Shown here: one piece after another, positions 20,764 to 28,269 of the stretch
Numbering within the stretch: position 1 is the stretch's first letter
How the letters are laid out: each line of letters opens with the position of its first letter
DNA from: Alcanivorax hongdengensis A-11-3
GTDB taxonomy: Bacteria > Pseudomonadota > Gammaproteobacteria > Pseudomonadales > Alcanivoracaceae
Reading direction: 5' to 3'
NCBI RefSeq assembly: GCF_000300995.1
Contig: NZ_AMRJ01000005.1
Span: forward strand, 1 to 64,000
Length of the DNA: 64,000 bases
Notes under the pieces: generated by a model
The model's input: only the letters and a program-made list of their open reading frames with translations
Told to the model about the DNA's origin: nothing
Database searches by the model: none
Made by a program: the position numbers and the translations under genes

Positions 20764-21804
20764 ATGAGTGCACGTACTGCCAATCGGGGCTCGGTCAGTC
20801 GCATGCCCGGCCGTTTTGCCGTGAGTCACAGCGAGCTGGATGCGCCGGATGCGGCCCGGCCCACCCGCTATCACCGGGAACGGGCGAAAAGCATCATCAT
20901 GCGTAACAGCAGCCCGGACCTGCCCTTTACCCAGAGCATCAACCCCTACCGCGGCTGTGAGCATGGCTGCATCTATTGTTACGCGCGACCCAACCATGCC
21001 TACGTGGACCTGTCTCCGGGCCAGGATTTCGAAAGCGAGATCTTCTGCAAGGACAACGCCCCGGAGGTGTTGCGCGACAGCCTGCGCAAGCGCGGCTACC
21101 GCTGCCAGCCCATTGTGCTGGGCACCGTGACCGACCCGTACCAGCCTATCGAGCGGGAAAAGCGCCTCACCCGCCAATTAATCCAGGTGCTGGTGGATTG
21201 CCAGCATCCCTTCAGTCTGATTACCAAGAGCAGCCTGGTGGAGCGGGATCTGGACCTGCTGGCGCCCATGGCCCGGGCCGGGCGGGCCAGTGTGGCGATA
21301 TCCGTGACCACCCTGGATAACCGCCTCAAGGGGCAGCTGGAGCCACGGGCCAGCGGCGGTCGGGAACGCCTGCGGGTGATCCGTGAACTGAGCCGCGCCG
21401 GGGTGCCGGTCAGCGTGCTGGTGGCCCCGGTGATTCCCTTCATCAATGACCACGAGCTGGAGGATATTGTCGAGCAGGTGGCCCAGGCCGGTGCCAGCTC
21501 CGTGGGTTATGTGTTGTTGCGTCTGCCCCATGAAGTGGGGCCGTTATGGCAGCAATGGCTGGCGCAACATTACCCGGACCGGGCCGACAAGGTCATGGGC
21601 ATCATGCGCGAGCTGCATGGCGGGGCCGTCTATGACAGCCGCTGGCATGTGCGTCAAACCGGGCAGGGCGCCTGGGCGGCTCTGCTGCGCCAGCGTTTCG
21701 AGAAGGCGCGCCGGGATGCCGGCCTGGATGTACCACGGCGGGAGGCACTGGATTGCAGCGGCTTTCGACCTCCCGGTGCCCACGGGCAGCTGGCATTGTG
21801 GTGA
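20764..21804 (+). CDS. PA0069-family radical SAM protein (SplB-like)
   Basis: A 346-residue radical SAM enzyme of the PA0069 family, distantly related to spore photoproduct lyase. The cluster-binding Cys residues lie in RGCEHGCIYCYAR near residue 66 (C-x3-C-x2-C). The conserved VLGTVTDPYQPIE near residue 118 and an AISVTTLD strand fit a partial TIM barrel. The ATG at 20764 has GGGGAG five bases upstream; an in-frame ATG at 20740 would overlap the palindrome. The biochemical reaction of this family is not established. A LexA-like box over the promoter suggests DNA-damage induction, which would fit a repair role; this is inference. It is followed closely by an unrelated SDR operon with its own promoter. 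Confidence 0.85.
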   Translation: MSARTANRGSVSRMPGRFAVSHSELDAPDAARPTRYHRERAKSIIMRNSSPDLPFTQSINPYRGCEHGCIYCYARPNHAYVDLSPGQDFESEIFCKDNAPEVLRDSLRKRGYRCQPIVLGTVTDPYQPIEREKRLTRQLIQVLVDCQHPFSLITKSSLVERDLDLLAPMARAGRASVAISVTTLDNRLKGQLEPRASGGRERLRVIRELSRAGVPVSVLVAPVIPFINDHELEDIVEQVAQAGASSVGYVLLRLPHEVGPLWQQWLAQHYPDRADKVMGIMRELHGGAVYDSRWHVRQTGQGAWAALLRQRFEKARRDAGLDVPRREALDCSGFRPPGAHGQLALW

Positions 21805-21814
21805 ATTGCCATTA

Positions 21815-21831
21815 AGTGACCGGTGGTTATT
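21815..21831. promoter_or_regulatory. Operator O1 for TetR-type regulator
   Basis: AGTGACC-GGT-GGTTATT, an imperfect inverted repeat, overlapping the -35 element. It matches O2 at 21859 in 14 of 17 positions, centre-to-centre distance 44 bases (about four helical turns). Confidence 0.7.
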
Positions 21832-21858
21832 TACAGGGCGTATGGCTGCCTCTATATT
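21830..21858 (+). promoter_or_regulatory. Sigma-70 promoter of the SDR-TetR operon
   Basis: TTTACA (21830-21835), 17-base spacer, TATATT (21853-21858). It is bracketed by the two operator copies, an arrangement expected for repression by the TetR-family protein encoded in the same operon. Confidence 0.75.
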
Positions 21859-21875
21859 AGTGACCACTGGTTACT
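21859..21875. promoter_or_regulatory. Operator O2 for TetR-type regulator
   Basis: AGTGACC-ACT-GGTTACT, an inverted repeat with one mismatched pair, directly downstream of the -10 element and covering the expected transcription start. See O1 for the pairing. Confidence 0.72.
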
Positions 21876-21891
21876 TAAAAGAGGAATACCC

Positions 21892-22653
21892 ATGCAGGCT
21901 GTAATGGTGACCGGCGCCAGCGCCGGTATCGGTGAGGAGTTTGCCCGTCAACTGGCCGCCGAGGGCCATAACCTGGTGCTGGTAGCGCGCCGTCTGGAGA
22001 AAATGCAGGCGCTGGCGGCTACGCTGAGTCAGACCCACGGGGTCCAGGTGCACTGCCTGGAGGCGGATCTGGCCGACTCCGGTTCCGCGGCCCAGCTGGT
22101 TGAGCGTGTGCAGAGCGCCGGCATCCGCATCAGCGGCCTGGTCAATAATGCCGGTTTCGGCGACCGGGGGCATGTGGGTGCACTGAGCCTGGAGCGGCAG
22201 TTGAACATGGTGCAGCTTAACGTCACCACCCTGATGGAACTGACCTGGCGTCTGTTGCCCCAGCTGCGTGAGGCCTCGGAGGCCTTCATCATCAATGTGG
22301 CCTCCACGGCGGCCTTCCAGGCGGGGCCGAACATGGCGGTCTACTATGCCAGCAAGGCGTTTGTGCTGTCGTTTTCCGAAGCGTTGCACGAGGAAGAGAA
22401 GGGCAATGGCGTGGCTGTCAGTGCGCTGTGCCCCGGAGCCACGGCTTCCGAGTTTGCCAGCGAGGCGAACATGACCCATACCCTGTTGTTCAAGGCCGGC
22501 ACCATGACGCCGCAGGCGGTGGTCCGCAAGGCGTTGGCATCGCGCAAGCGGGCCATCGTGATTCCCGGCCTGAAAAATCGGATTCTGGTCTGGCTTGGCA
22601 AAATCTCCCCCCGTATCATCACGCGACGATTGGCAGGATTGTTACAAGCGTGA
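21892..22653 (+). CDS. Short-chain dehydrogenase/reductase (classical SDR)
   Basis: A 253-residue NAD(P)-dependent oxidoreductase. The cofactor motif TGASAGIGEE is near residue 8, NNAG near residue 86, the catalytic Ser in NVASTAAF near residue 135 and the YYASK pair near residue 150. The ATG at 21892 has AGAGGA six bases upstream. Basic residues after the Gly-rich loop (VARR) favour NADP. It is the first gene of an operon with a TetR regulator (overlap of four bases) and an alpha/beta hydrolase, behind a promoter flanked by two operators. The substrate is unknown; a carbonyl or lipid-related compound is plausible. The SDR gene at 38.25 kb is a clear relative. Confidence 0.88.
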   Translation: MQAVMVTGASAGIGEEFARQLAAEGHNLVLVARRLEKMQALAATLSQTHGVQVHCLEADLADSGSAAQLVERVQSAGIRISGLVNNAGFGDRGHVGALSLERQLNMVQLNVTTLMELTWRLLPQLREASEAFIINVASTAAFQAGPNMAVYYASKAFVLSFSEALHEEEKGNGVAVSALCPGATASEFASEANMTHTLLFKAGTMTPQAVVRKALASRKRAIVIPGLKNRILVWLGKISPRIITRRLAGLLQA

Positions 22654-23273
22654 ATTCCCGATGTTTTCAGCGCGCCCGCTCGCCGGAGCAAAAGGCCCAG
22701 CGGCGCGCCCAGATTCTTGAGGCCGCGGCGACCTTTTTTTCCGGGCATCGCTTCGAGGCCATCAGCCTGGCAGACATTGCCCGCCAGGCCGGGGTGACCA
22801 AGGCGGCGCTCTATCGTTATTTCGATTCCAAGGAATCGTTGTTTCTGGCTCTGTACCTGACGGAACTGGACCAGGTCTGTGAGGCGGACGTGGATGACCG
22901 GTTGTCCCTGGCGGATGCCCTGACAGAGCTGCTGTTGGCGCACCCGCTGTTCTGCCGGCTGACTTCCATTCTCTACAGCGTACTGGAGCATGGCCTGGAC
23001 CGGCAGCAGGCCCGTCAGTTCAAGGTCGATTTGCTGGCCCGCTTTTCCACATTGGCGCAGCGTTTGCAGCAGACGTTTTCGCTGACGCCGGCGCAATCCG
23101 TACAGTACCTGCTGCAATTGCAGCAGGCCCTGGTGGGTTGCTGGTCCATGAGTCATCCGCCGCAAGCGGTGCGCGAAGCCATCAGTGAGGCTCCGCTGAG
23201 CGTGTTTCAGGTGGATTTTGCCGATGCCATGCGTGCTCATCTGGTGGCGCTGGAACAGGCGTTGAAAGCATGA
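22650..23273 (+). CDS. TetR-family transcription repressor
   Basis: A 207-residue TetR-type regulator. The helix-turn-helix occupies about residues 15-60 (ILEAAATFFSGHRF, then ISLADIARQAGVTKAALYRY), with the usual FDSKESLF after it; the rest is an all-helical ligand-binding and dimerisation domain. The start is a GTG at 22650 that overlaps the SDR stop (GTGA), with AGGA eleven bases upstream, indicating translational coupling. It is probably autoregulatory through the paired operators upstream of the SDR gene. The ligand is unknown and is likely to be a substrate or product of the SDR or hydrolase. Confidence 0.88.
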   Translation: MNSRCFQRARSPEQKAQRRAQILEAAATFFSGHRFEAISLADIARQAGVTKAALYRYFDSKESLFLALYLTELDQVCEADVDDRLSLADALTELLLAHPLFCRLTSILYSVLEHGLDRQQARQFKVDLLARFSTLAQRLQQTFSLTPAQSVQYLLQLQQALVGCWSMSHPPQAVREAISEAPLSVFQVDFADAMRAHLVALEQALKA

Positions 23274-23890
23274 GTGACCTGTTATGGAATCATGCGGATC
23301 GCCCTGTCGCGATTCTGCTGCTGGCCCATGGCGCCGGTGCCCCCATGGACAGTGATTTCATGGTGGCCATGGCCGAGGCACTGGCGGCGCGTGGTATCAG
23401 CGTGGCCCGCTTCGAGTTTCCCTACATGCAGCGCTGTCGGCAGGAAAGCCGTCGTATACCGCCGGACCGGGCGCCCAAATTGCTGGCGGCCTTTGCCGGG
23501 CAGCTGGCGGCGCTGGCCGATGCTGGCTTGCCGGTGTGGATTGGTGGCAAATCCATGGGCGGTCGCATGGCCACCATGCTGGCGGCGCAGCAGCCGGTGG
23601 CCGGGGTGGTGGCGCTGGGCTATCCGTTTCACCCGCCGGGCAAACCGGAGAAAACCCGCATCGAGCATTTGCCGCAAATCGGTTCGCCTTTGCTCATATG
23701 CCAGGGGGATCGGGACCCGTTCGGTAAACCGGAGGAGGTCGCCAGTTACAGGCTGCCGGCGTCGGTGCAGGTGCACTGGCTGGCCGATGGTGACCACGAT
23801 TTCAAACCGCGAAAGCGCAGCGGCACGACCCAGCAGCAGCTGATCGACGCCGCCGCCAGCCGGGTTGCGGATCTGATCCGGCATTGCTGA
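23270..23890 (+). CDS. Alpha/beta hydrolase, KANL3/Tex30 family
   Basis: A 206-residue small alpha/beta hydrolase. The oxyanion region is LLAHGAGAPMDS near residue 17, the nucleophile elbow GKSMGGRM is near residue 94, an Asp lies in CQGDRDPFG near residue 147 and the catalytic His in DGDHDFKPR near residue 175. This spacing matches the KANL3/Tex30-like family of predicted dienelactone-hydrolase-type enzymes. The start overlaps the TetR stop by four bases (ATGA), so the three genes form one transcription unit. The substrate is unknown; an ester or thioester linked to the SDR reaction is possible. Confidence 0.82.
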   Translation: MSDLLWNHADRPVAILLLAHGAGAPMDSDFMVAMAEALAARGISVARFEFPYMQRCRQESRRIPPDRAPKLLAAFAGQLAALADAGLPVWIGGKSMGGRMATMLAAQQPVAGVVALGYPFHPPGKPEKTRIEHLPQIGSPLLICQGDRDPFGKPEEVASYRLPASVQVHWLADGDHDFKPRKRSGTTQQQLIDAAASRVADLIRHC

Positions 23891-23970
23891 TGCGCTGACA
23901 ACCTTCTGGCAGCAGTCCCTGGTACCGGGTTATCGGCAGCAGAGACTGTGCCTCTTCATTCGCCGCAGGC

Positions 23971-24441
23971 TCAGCCTTTAGCGGGCTTCTCACTGATCCA
24001 CAGGTTGATGGTGCCTTCCACCACCACGGTGCCGTCATCGCGCATGGCCTTGACGGTGACCGGCAGATCGCCGGGTTTCCAGTCTTCCGGACGAGCTTCA
24101 GCCACGGCGGTGATGTCGCTGGTGGCCTTGGCGGTGTAGTTCACACTCATCCCCTTGGGAATCCAGCGCAGGTGCTTGGGCACGGAGGACTCCGCCATGG
24201 CTCCCATGGCACATTCAAGTGCATTGCAGATGGCAATCACATGAACGGTCTGGATGTGGTTTTCCACGCCCTTGCGCTTTTTGAACTTCACTTCGCAGTA
24301 GTTGGGGCGCAACTCGGTAATCACCGGGCTGATGGTGCCGAAGTAGGGGGCCTTTCGGCTGAACACCAGGGAAAACAGCTTGCGACCGGCGGGCAGCTTC
24401 AGCGTCTTGTTGTAGAGGTTGAGCAAATAATTGTCACTCAC
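23971..24441 (-). CDS. Hotdog-fold protein (DUF4442)
   Basis: A 156-residue single hotdog domain of the DUF4442 type. The central helix region IQTVHVIAICNALECAMG (about residues 65-82) and the strand KGMSVNYTAKATSDI match the family, which resembles PaaI-type acyl-CoA thioesterases but lacks a fully defined active site. No signal peptide. It stands alone on the minus strand, divergent from the DUF748 gene with about 130 bases between them. A role in acyl-CoA or other thioester turnover is the reasonable guess. Confidence 0.8.
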   Translation of the reverse strand: MSDNYLLNLYNKTLKLPAGRKLFSLVFSRKAPYFGTISPVITELRPNYCEVKFKKRKGVENHIQTVHVIAICNALECAMGAMAESSVPKHLRWIPKGMSVNYTAKATSDITAVAEARPEDWKPGDLPVTVKAMRDDGTVVVEGTINLWISEKPAKG

Positions 24442-24571
24442 GGGGAGGCTCCTGTGTCATTTTGCGCTATTGTCCACGGTTAACGGATTCTGGCAATTGG
24501 CCGTACTGGGTCAGGGGACTGCGGTACTGCTAAAATGCCGTATCAATGCACGGTGGCAAAGGGAGAGACCC

Positions 24572-27502
24572 GTGAAGGTGTTGGATACCTGGAAGCGTAG
24601 CAGCTGGAAGACAAAAACCCTTGTCGTTATCGCGCTGCTGTACCTGATTTACGCTCTGGTGATGTGGCTGGTGGTGCCTGGTATCGTCCGTGATCAGGCC
24701 CGGGAGGCGCTGGCCGACCTGACCGGCCGGCAGGTCACCATCAAGGAAGTGAAAATCAATCCGTTGACCCTGTCGGCCACCGTCAACGGCTTTTCCGTGG
24801 CCGATGACCAGACCCAGGTGTTGCTGTGCTTCAACCAGCTCTACGTCAATTTCGAACTGTCGTCGCTGTTCCGCTGGAGCTGGCATTTCAAGGAAGTGCT
24901 GCTGGACGGCCTGACAGTGCGTGCCCAGCGCAATCCGGACAATGTCTTCAGCTTTGACGATGTGATTGAACACGTGCAGACGCAGCTGGCCGAGGCCGAC
25001 CCGCCGGCGCCGCAAGAGGAAGAGGCCGACAAGGAGGCACCACTGCCCGCCATTTCCATTGCTCGCCTGGCCCTGACCGGGGGCGATCTGCGTTATACCG
25101 AAGCTACCAGTGAGCCCAGTCAGCAGCTGGTACTGCCGGTGGATTTCACGGTGCAGAATTTTGCCACCCGCTCGGAAGAAAACAGCAGCAACCACTATGT
25201 GATCAGGATCGAAGGGCCGGATGGTGGCAGTCTGGACTGGGATGGCCGCTTTGATCTGGACCCGCTGGTGGCCGACGGTACCCTCAAGGTCAACAAGGTG
25301 GACCTGGTCAAGTTTGCCAGCCTGCTGAAAAACCAGGTGCGCTTCGAGGTGCCTTCCGGCTTGCTGGATGTGGGGCTGGATTACCATTTCGAGAGTGAAC
25401 CGGAGCCGGTGATCCGGGTCAGTAACGGCCTGATCGATGTCACCCGCCTGGTGCTGAAAAAGCCGGCAGCCGATGAGGACAGCCTGAACCTGCCCGAAAC
25501 CCGTATCGAGGGGGTCAGCATCGATAGCGGTAGCCGCCATATCGAGATCCCCCGCATCGAGATAACCAACCCCAAAGTGGCGGCGGTACTCGACAAACAG
25601 GGGGTGGATCTGGCCACCCTGTTCCTGCCACCGGATGAAGAGAAAGCCGAACAGGTGGCCGAGAAGGTCAAGGAAAAGGCCAAAAAGGCGGCGGAGAATA
25701 TCCAGAAGGCCGAGACCATCTGGAAGGTGAAACTGGACCACATTGCCATCAATGGCAGCCAGCTGGCCTTCACCGACCAGACCCTGTCGCCGGCGCGAAC
25801 CCTGATGCTCACCGACGGCCATTTCGCCCTGGAAAACCTGGTGGTGGGGGACGAGAAAGCCCGTTTCCGCTGGCAAGGCAAGGGCACGTTGCTGGGTAGC
25901 GGGGAGCTTGCCCACTCCGGCGAAGGCCAGCTATCACCGCTGGATATCGACATGAAAGCGACGCTGGCCGGCTTGCCATTGACCCCGTTGTCGCCCTGGC
26001 TGGAAAAGCAGGCGCCCCTGTCCCTGGACAGTGGCACTTTGGCCATGGACGTGGAGAGTAGGGTGAGTGGCGACAACCCGGTGGCCACGCTCAAGGGCAA
26101 GGCGTCTGTGCAGAATGTCTCGCTGCAGGAGAGCGGCCAGCCCTGGGTGAAGGTCAAGGCGCTGGATGTGCAGGGGCTGAGCGCGGATACCGGTCAGCAG
26201 ACCCTGAATATCGAGCAGCTGGCCCTGAATGGCCTGGATGTGCTCAACAAGGTCAACAAGCAGGGCCAGGATGCGGCCTCGCGTATTGCTACCGCCATGC
26301 CCGCGGAGGCACCCGCCGCCAAGAAGGACAGCGGCAAGCCCTGGCAGGTGGCGGTCAACCAGGTGAAGATCGGTGACAGTACCCTGCGTTACCAGGACGA
26401 ATCGCTGGTGCCGCAATTCAAGATCGGCCTTTACAAGCTAAATGGCTCCGTCAAGGGCCTCAATACCCGCCCGGGTCACAAGGCACAGTTGACGCTGGAT
26501 GCCCAGGTGGATCGTTACGCGCCTTTCAAGGCTTCCGGCACCATCGCCCCGGATCCGCTCTACGTGGACATGGACGTGTCGCTGCACAACTACGAAATGA
26601 CCGGCTTGACCTCCTACACCGGTATGTTCCTGGGCTATGGCGTGGAAAAAGGCCAGCTGGGTGTCAGCAGCAAGGTGGATATTGACCATGGCCAACTGAA
26701 AAGTGGCTCGGATATCGCCGCCAACCAGTTTTATCTGGGTGACAAGGTGGAAAGCGACGAGGCGGTCAAGGCGCCGGTGAAACTGGGCCTGGCGGTGCTG
26801 CGTAATCGGCACGGCGATATCAATCTGCCGTTGAAAGTCTCCGGGGATCTCAATGATCCGAGCTTCAGTGTCAGCGGGCTGATTCTGAAAGTGATCGGCA
26901 ATGTGCTGGTCAAGGCCGCGACCTCGCCGTTCTCGGTACTGGCCGGCCTGGCCGGTGGCGAGAACCTGGAAAACATTGCCTTCCCGCTGGGTCGCAAGGA
27001 TGTGGATGATGACGCCGGTAACTCCCTGCAGGCGCTGGCCAAGGTGCTGGGGGAACGCCCCAGCCTGACCGTGGGGCTGGCGGGCAGCACCAACGCCCAG
27101 GATCGGCAGGCTCTGGCCGAGCAGGCCATCGCCACCGATCTGGCCGGCACCGACTGGCCGGGGATCGAGGCGGCGGCGCAGGACCCGCAATGGCAGCGCC
27201 CGCTCATTCGTCGCTATGAGCGCGAGAGCGGCCGGGACGCTGAAACCCTGGTCAAGACGCTGCCCGAGGCTGAAAGCCAGCGCCAGCAGCGACTGGCTCA
27301 GGCGGCCTGGGACAGCATGGTGAAAAGCGAAGCGGCGGCCATTTCCACGGATGCCCTGCGCCAACTCGCCCGGGACCGGGCGGACAATGCCAAGGTCTAC
27401 CTGGTGCAGCAGCTGGGCGTGGATCAGGGCCGGCTTTATATCAATCGCGCGCAAGTGGATGGCAAGGTTGCCGGGCTGACGCTGGGGCTGGAAAAAGAAT
27501 AA
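24572..27502 (+). CDS. DUF748 (AsmA-like) envelope protein
   Basis: A 976-residue protein with one N-terminal transmembrane helix (about residues 16-38) followed by a very long beta-rich periplasmic domain of the DUF748 family, related to AsmA and other bridge-like proteins that span the envelope. Charged low-complexity stretches occur near residues 150 and 365 (EEKAEQVAEKVKEKAKK). The C-terminal part (LTVGLAGSTNAQDRQAL) is typical of the family. The start is GTG at 24572 with GGGAGAG nearby; longer in-frame extensions look non-coding. The next gene starts in its stop codon (TAATG). A role in phospholipid transport or outer-membrane maintenance is inferred from the AsmA relationship. Confidence 0.85.
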   Translation: MKVLDTWKRSSWKTKTLVVIALLYLIYALVMWLVVPGIVRDQAREALADLTGRQVTIKEVKINPLTLSATVNGFSVADDQTQVLLCFNQLYVNFELSSLFRWSWHFKEVLLDGLTVRAQRNPDNVFSFDDVIEHVQTQLAEADPPAPQEEEADKEAPLPAISIARLALTGGDLRYTEATSEPSQQLVLPVDFTVQNFATRSEENSSNHYVIRIEGPDGGSLDWDGRFDLDPLVADGTLKVNKVDLVKFASLLKNQVRFEVPSGLLDVGLDYHFESEPEPVIRVSNGLIDVTRLVLKKPAADEDSLNLPETRIEGVSIDSGSRHIEIPRIEITNPKVAAVLDKQGVDLATLFLPPDEEKAEQVAEKVKEKAKKAAENIQKAETIWKVKLDHIAINGSQLAFTDQTLSPARTLMLTDGHFALENLVVGDEKARFRWQGKGTLLGSGELAHSGEGQLSPLDIDMKATLAGLPLTPLSPWLEKQAPLSLDSGTLAMDVESRVSGDNPVATLKGKASVQNVSLQESGQPWVKVKALDVQGLSADTGQQTLNIEQLALNGLDVLNKVNKQGQDAASRIATAMPAEAPAAKKDSGKPWQVAVNQVKIGDSTLRYQDESLVPQFKIGLYKLNGSVKGLNTRPGHKAQLTLDAQVDRYAPFKASGTIAPDPLYVDMDVSLHNYEMTGLTSYTGMFLGYGVEKGQLGVSSKVDIDHGQLKSGSDIAANQFYLGDKVESDEAVKAPVKLGLAVLRNRHGDINLPLKVSGDLNDPSFSVSGLILKVIGNVLVKAATSPFSVLAGLAGGENLENIAFPLGRKDVDDDAGNSLQALAKVLGERPSLTVGLAGSTNAQDRQALAEQAIATDLAGTDWPGIEAAAQDPQWQRPLIRRYERESGRDAETLVKTLPEAESQRQQRLAQAAWDSMVKSEAAAISTDALRQLARDRADNAKVYLVQQLGVDQGRLYINRAQVDGKVAGLTLGLEKE

Positions 27503-28251
27503 TGACCGTGGTCTGGTCGTCCTCCCGGGACGGTGTCGATTATGAAGTCCGTCGGGCGGGGCAGACCCTGAGTCTGTATGCCAACGGTGTGCAGCATTCG
27601 GAGTTTCATCCGCAACGGCTGCTTACCGGTAGCGTCTGGGATCTGCTGTGGTTGCCGGCGCTATTGCACGAGCCCGAGCGTTACCGACGGGTGCTGGTGC
27701 TGGGGCTTGGTGGTGGATCGTTGATTCCGCCGCTGCGTCGCCTGCTGGACCCCGAGACACTGGTGGCGGTGGAGATGGACGGCTGTCATCTGGAGGTGGC
27801 CCGGGATGTGTTCGGCATTGCCGAGCGCTTCGCGGTGCAGACCCACCAGGGCGATGCGGTGTCCTGGTTACGTGACTACCAGGGCCCGCCCTTTGATCTG
27901 ATCATTGAAGACCTGTTTGCCGCCTCCAACCGGCAGGTCAGCCGGGCGGTGCCGGCGGAGCTGGACTGGCTGGCGGTTCTCAGCGCCAACCTGTCGGCGC
28001 AAGGCATGCTGGTAATGAACTTTGGCGACTGGCCGGAGTACCGGGACAGCGCTCTGGTGGGGCAATATGCCATGGCCGGTTATGCCAGCCGTTTCCGCCT
28101 GTCATGCAGTGATTGCCACAATGCGGTGATCGCCTTCAGCCGTGAGCCGGCGCGCAGCATTCATCTGCGCCGCCGGCTGGCGTCCCTGCCGGCCCTGTCA
28201 GGCCGGCGCGAGAAAGCCCGGCTGGATTATCACATTCGCCAGTTGGACTGA
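27502..28251 (+). CDS. Spermidine-synthase-like SAM-fold protein
   Basis: A 249-residue Rossmann-fold protein of the polyamine aminopropyltransferase/spermidine synthase-like group. The nucleotide-binding motif VLVLGLGGGSLIPP is near residue 65 followed by the acidic VAVEMDGCH near residue 90, and IIEDLF near residue 133 replaces the usual catalytic Asp strand. It is shorter at the N-terminus than a true spermidine synthase, so methyltransferase or unknown activity is as likely. It overlaps the DUF748 stop by one base and is surely cotranscribed. No membrane segments. Confidence 0.78.
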   Translation: MTVVWSSSRDGVDYEVRRAGQTLSLYANGVQHSEFHPQRLLTGSVWDLLWLPALLHEPERYRRVLVLGLGGGSLIPPLRRLLDPETLVAVEMDGCHLEVARDVFGIAERFAVQTHQGDAVSWLRDYQGPPFDLIIEDLFAASNRQVSRAVPAELDWLAVLSANLSAQGMLVMNFGDWPEYRDSALVGQYAMAGYASRFRLSCSDCHNAVIAFSREPARSIHLRRRLASLPALSGRREKARLDYHIRQLD

Positions 28252-28269
28252 TGCCTTTCCCATCGGGTA

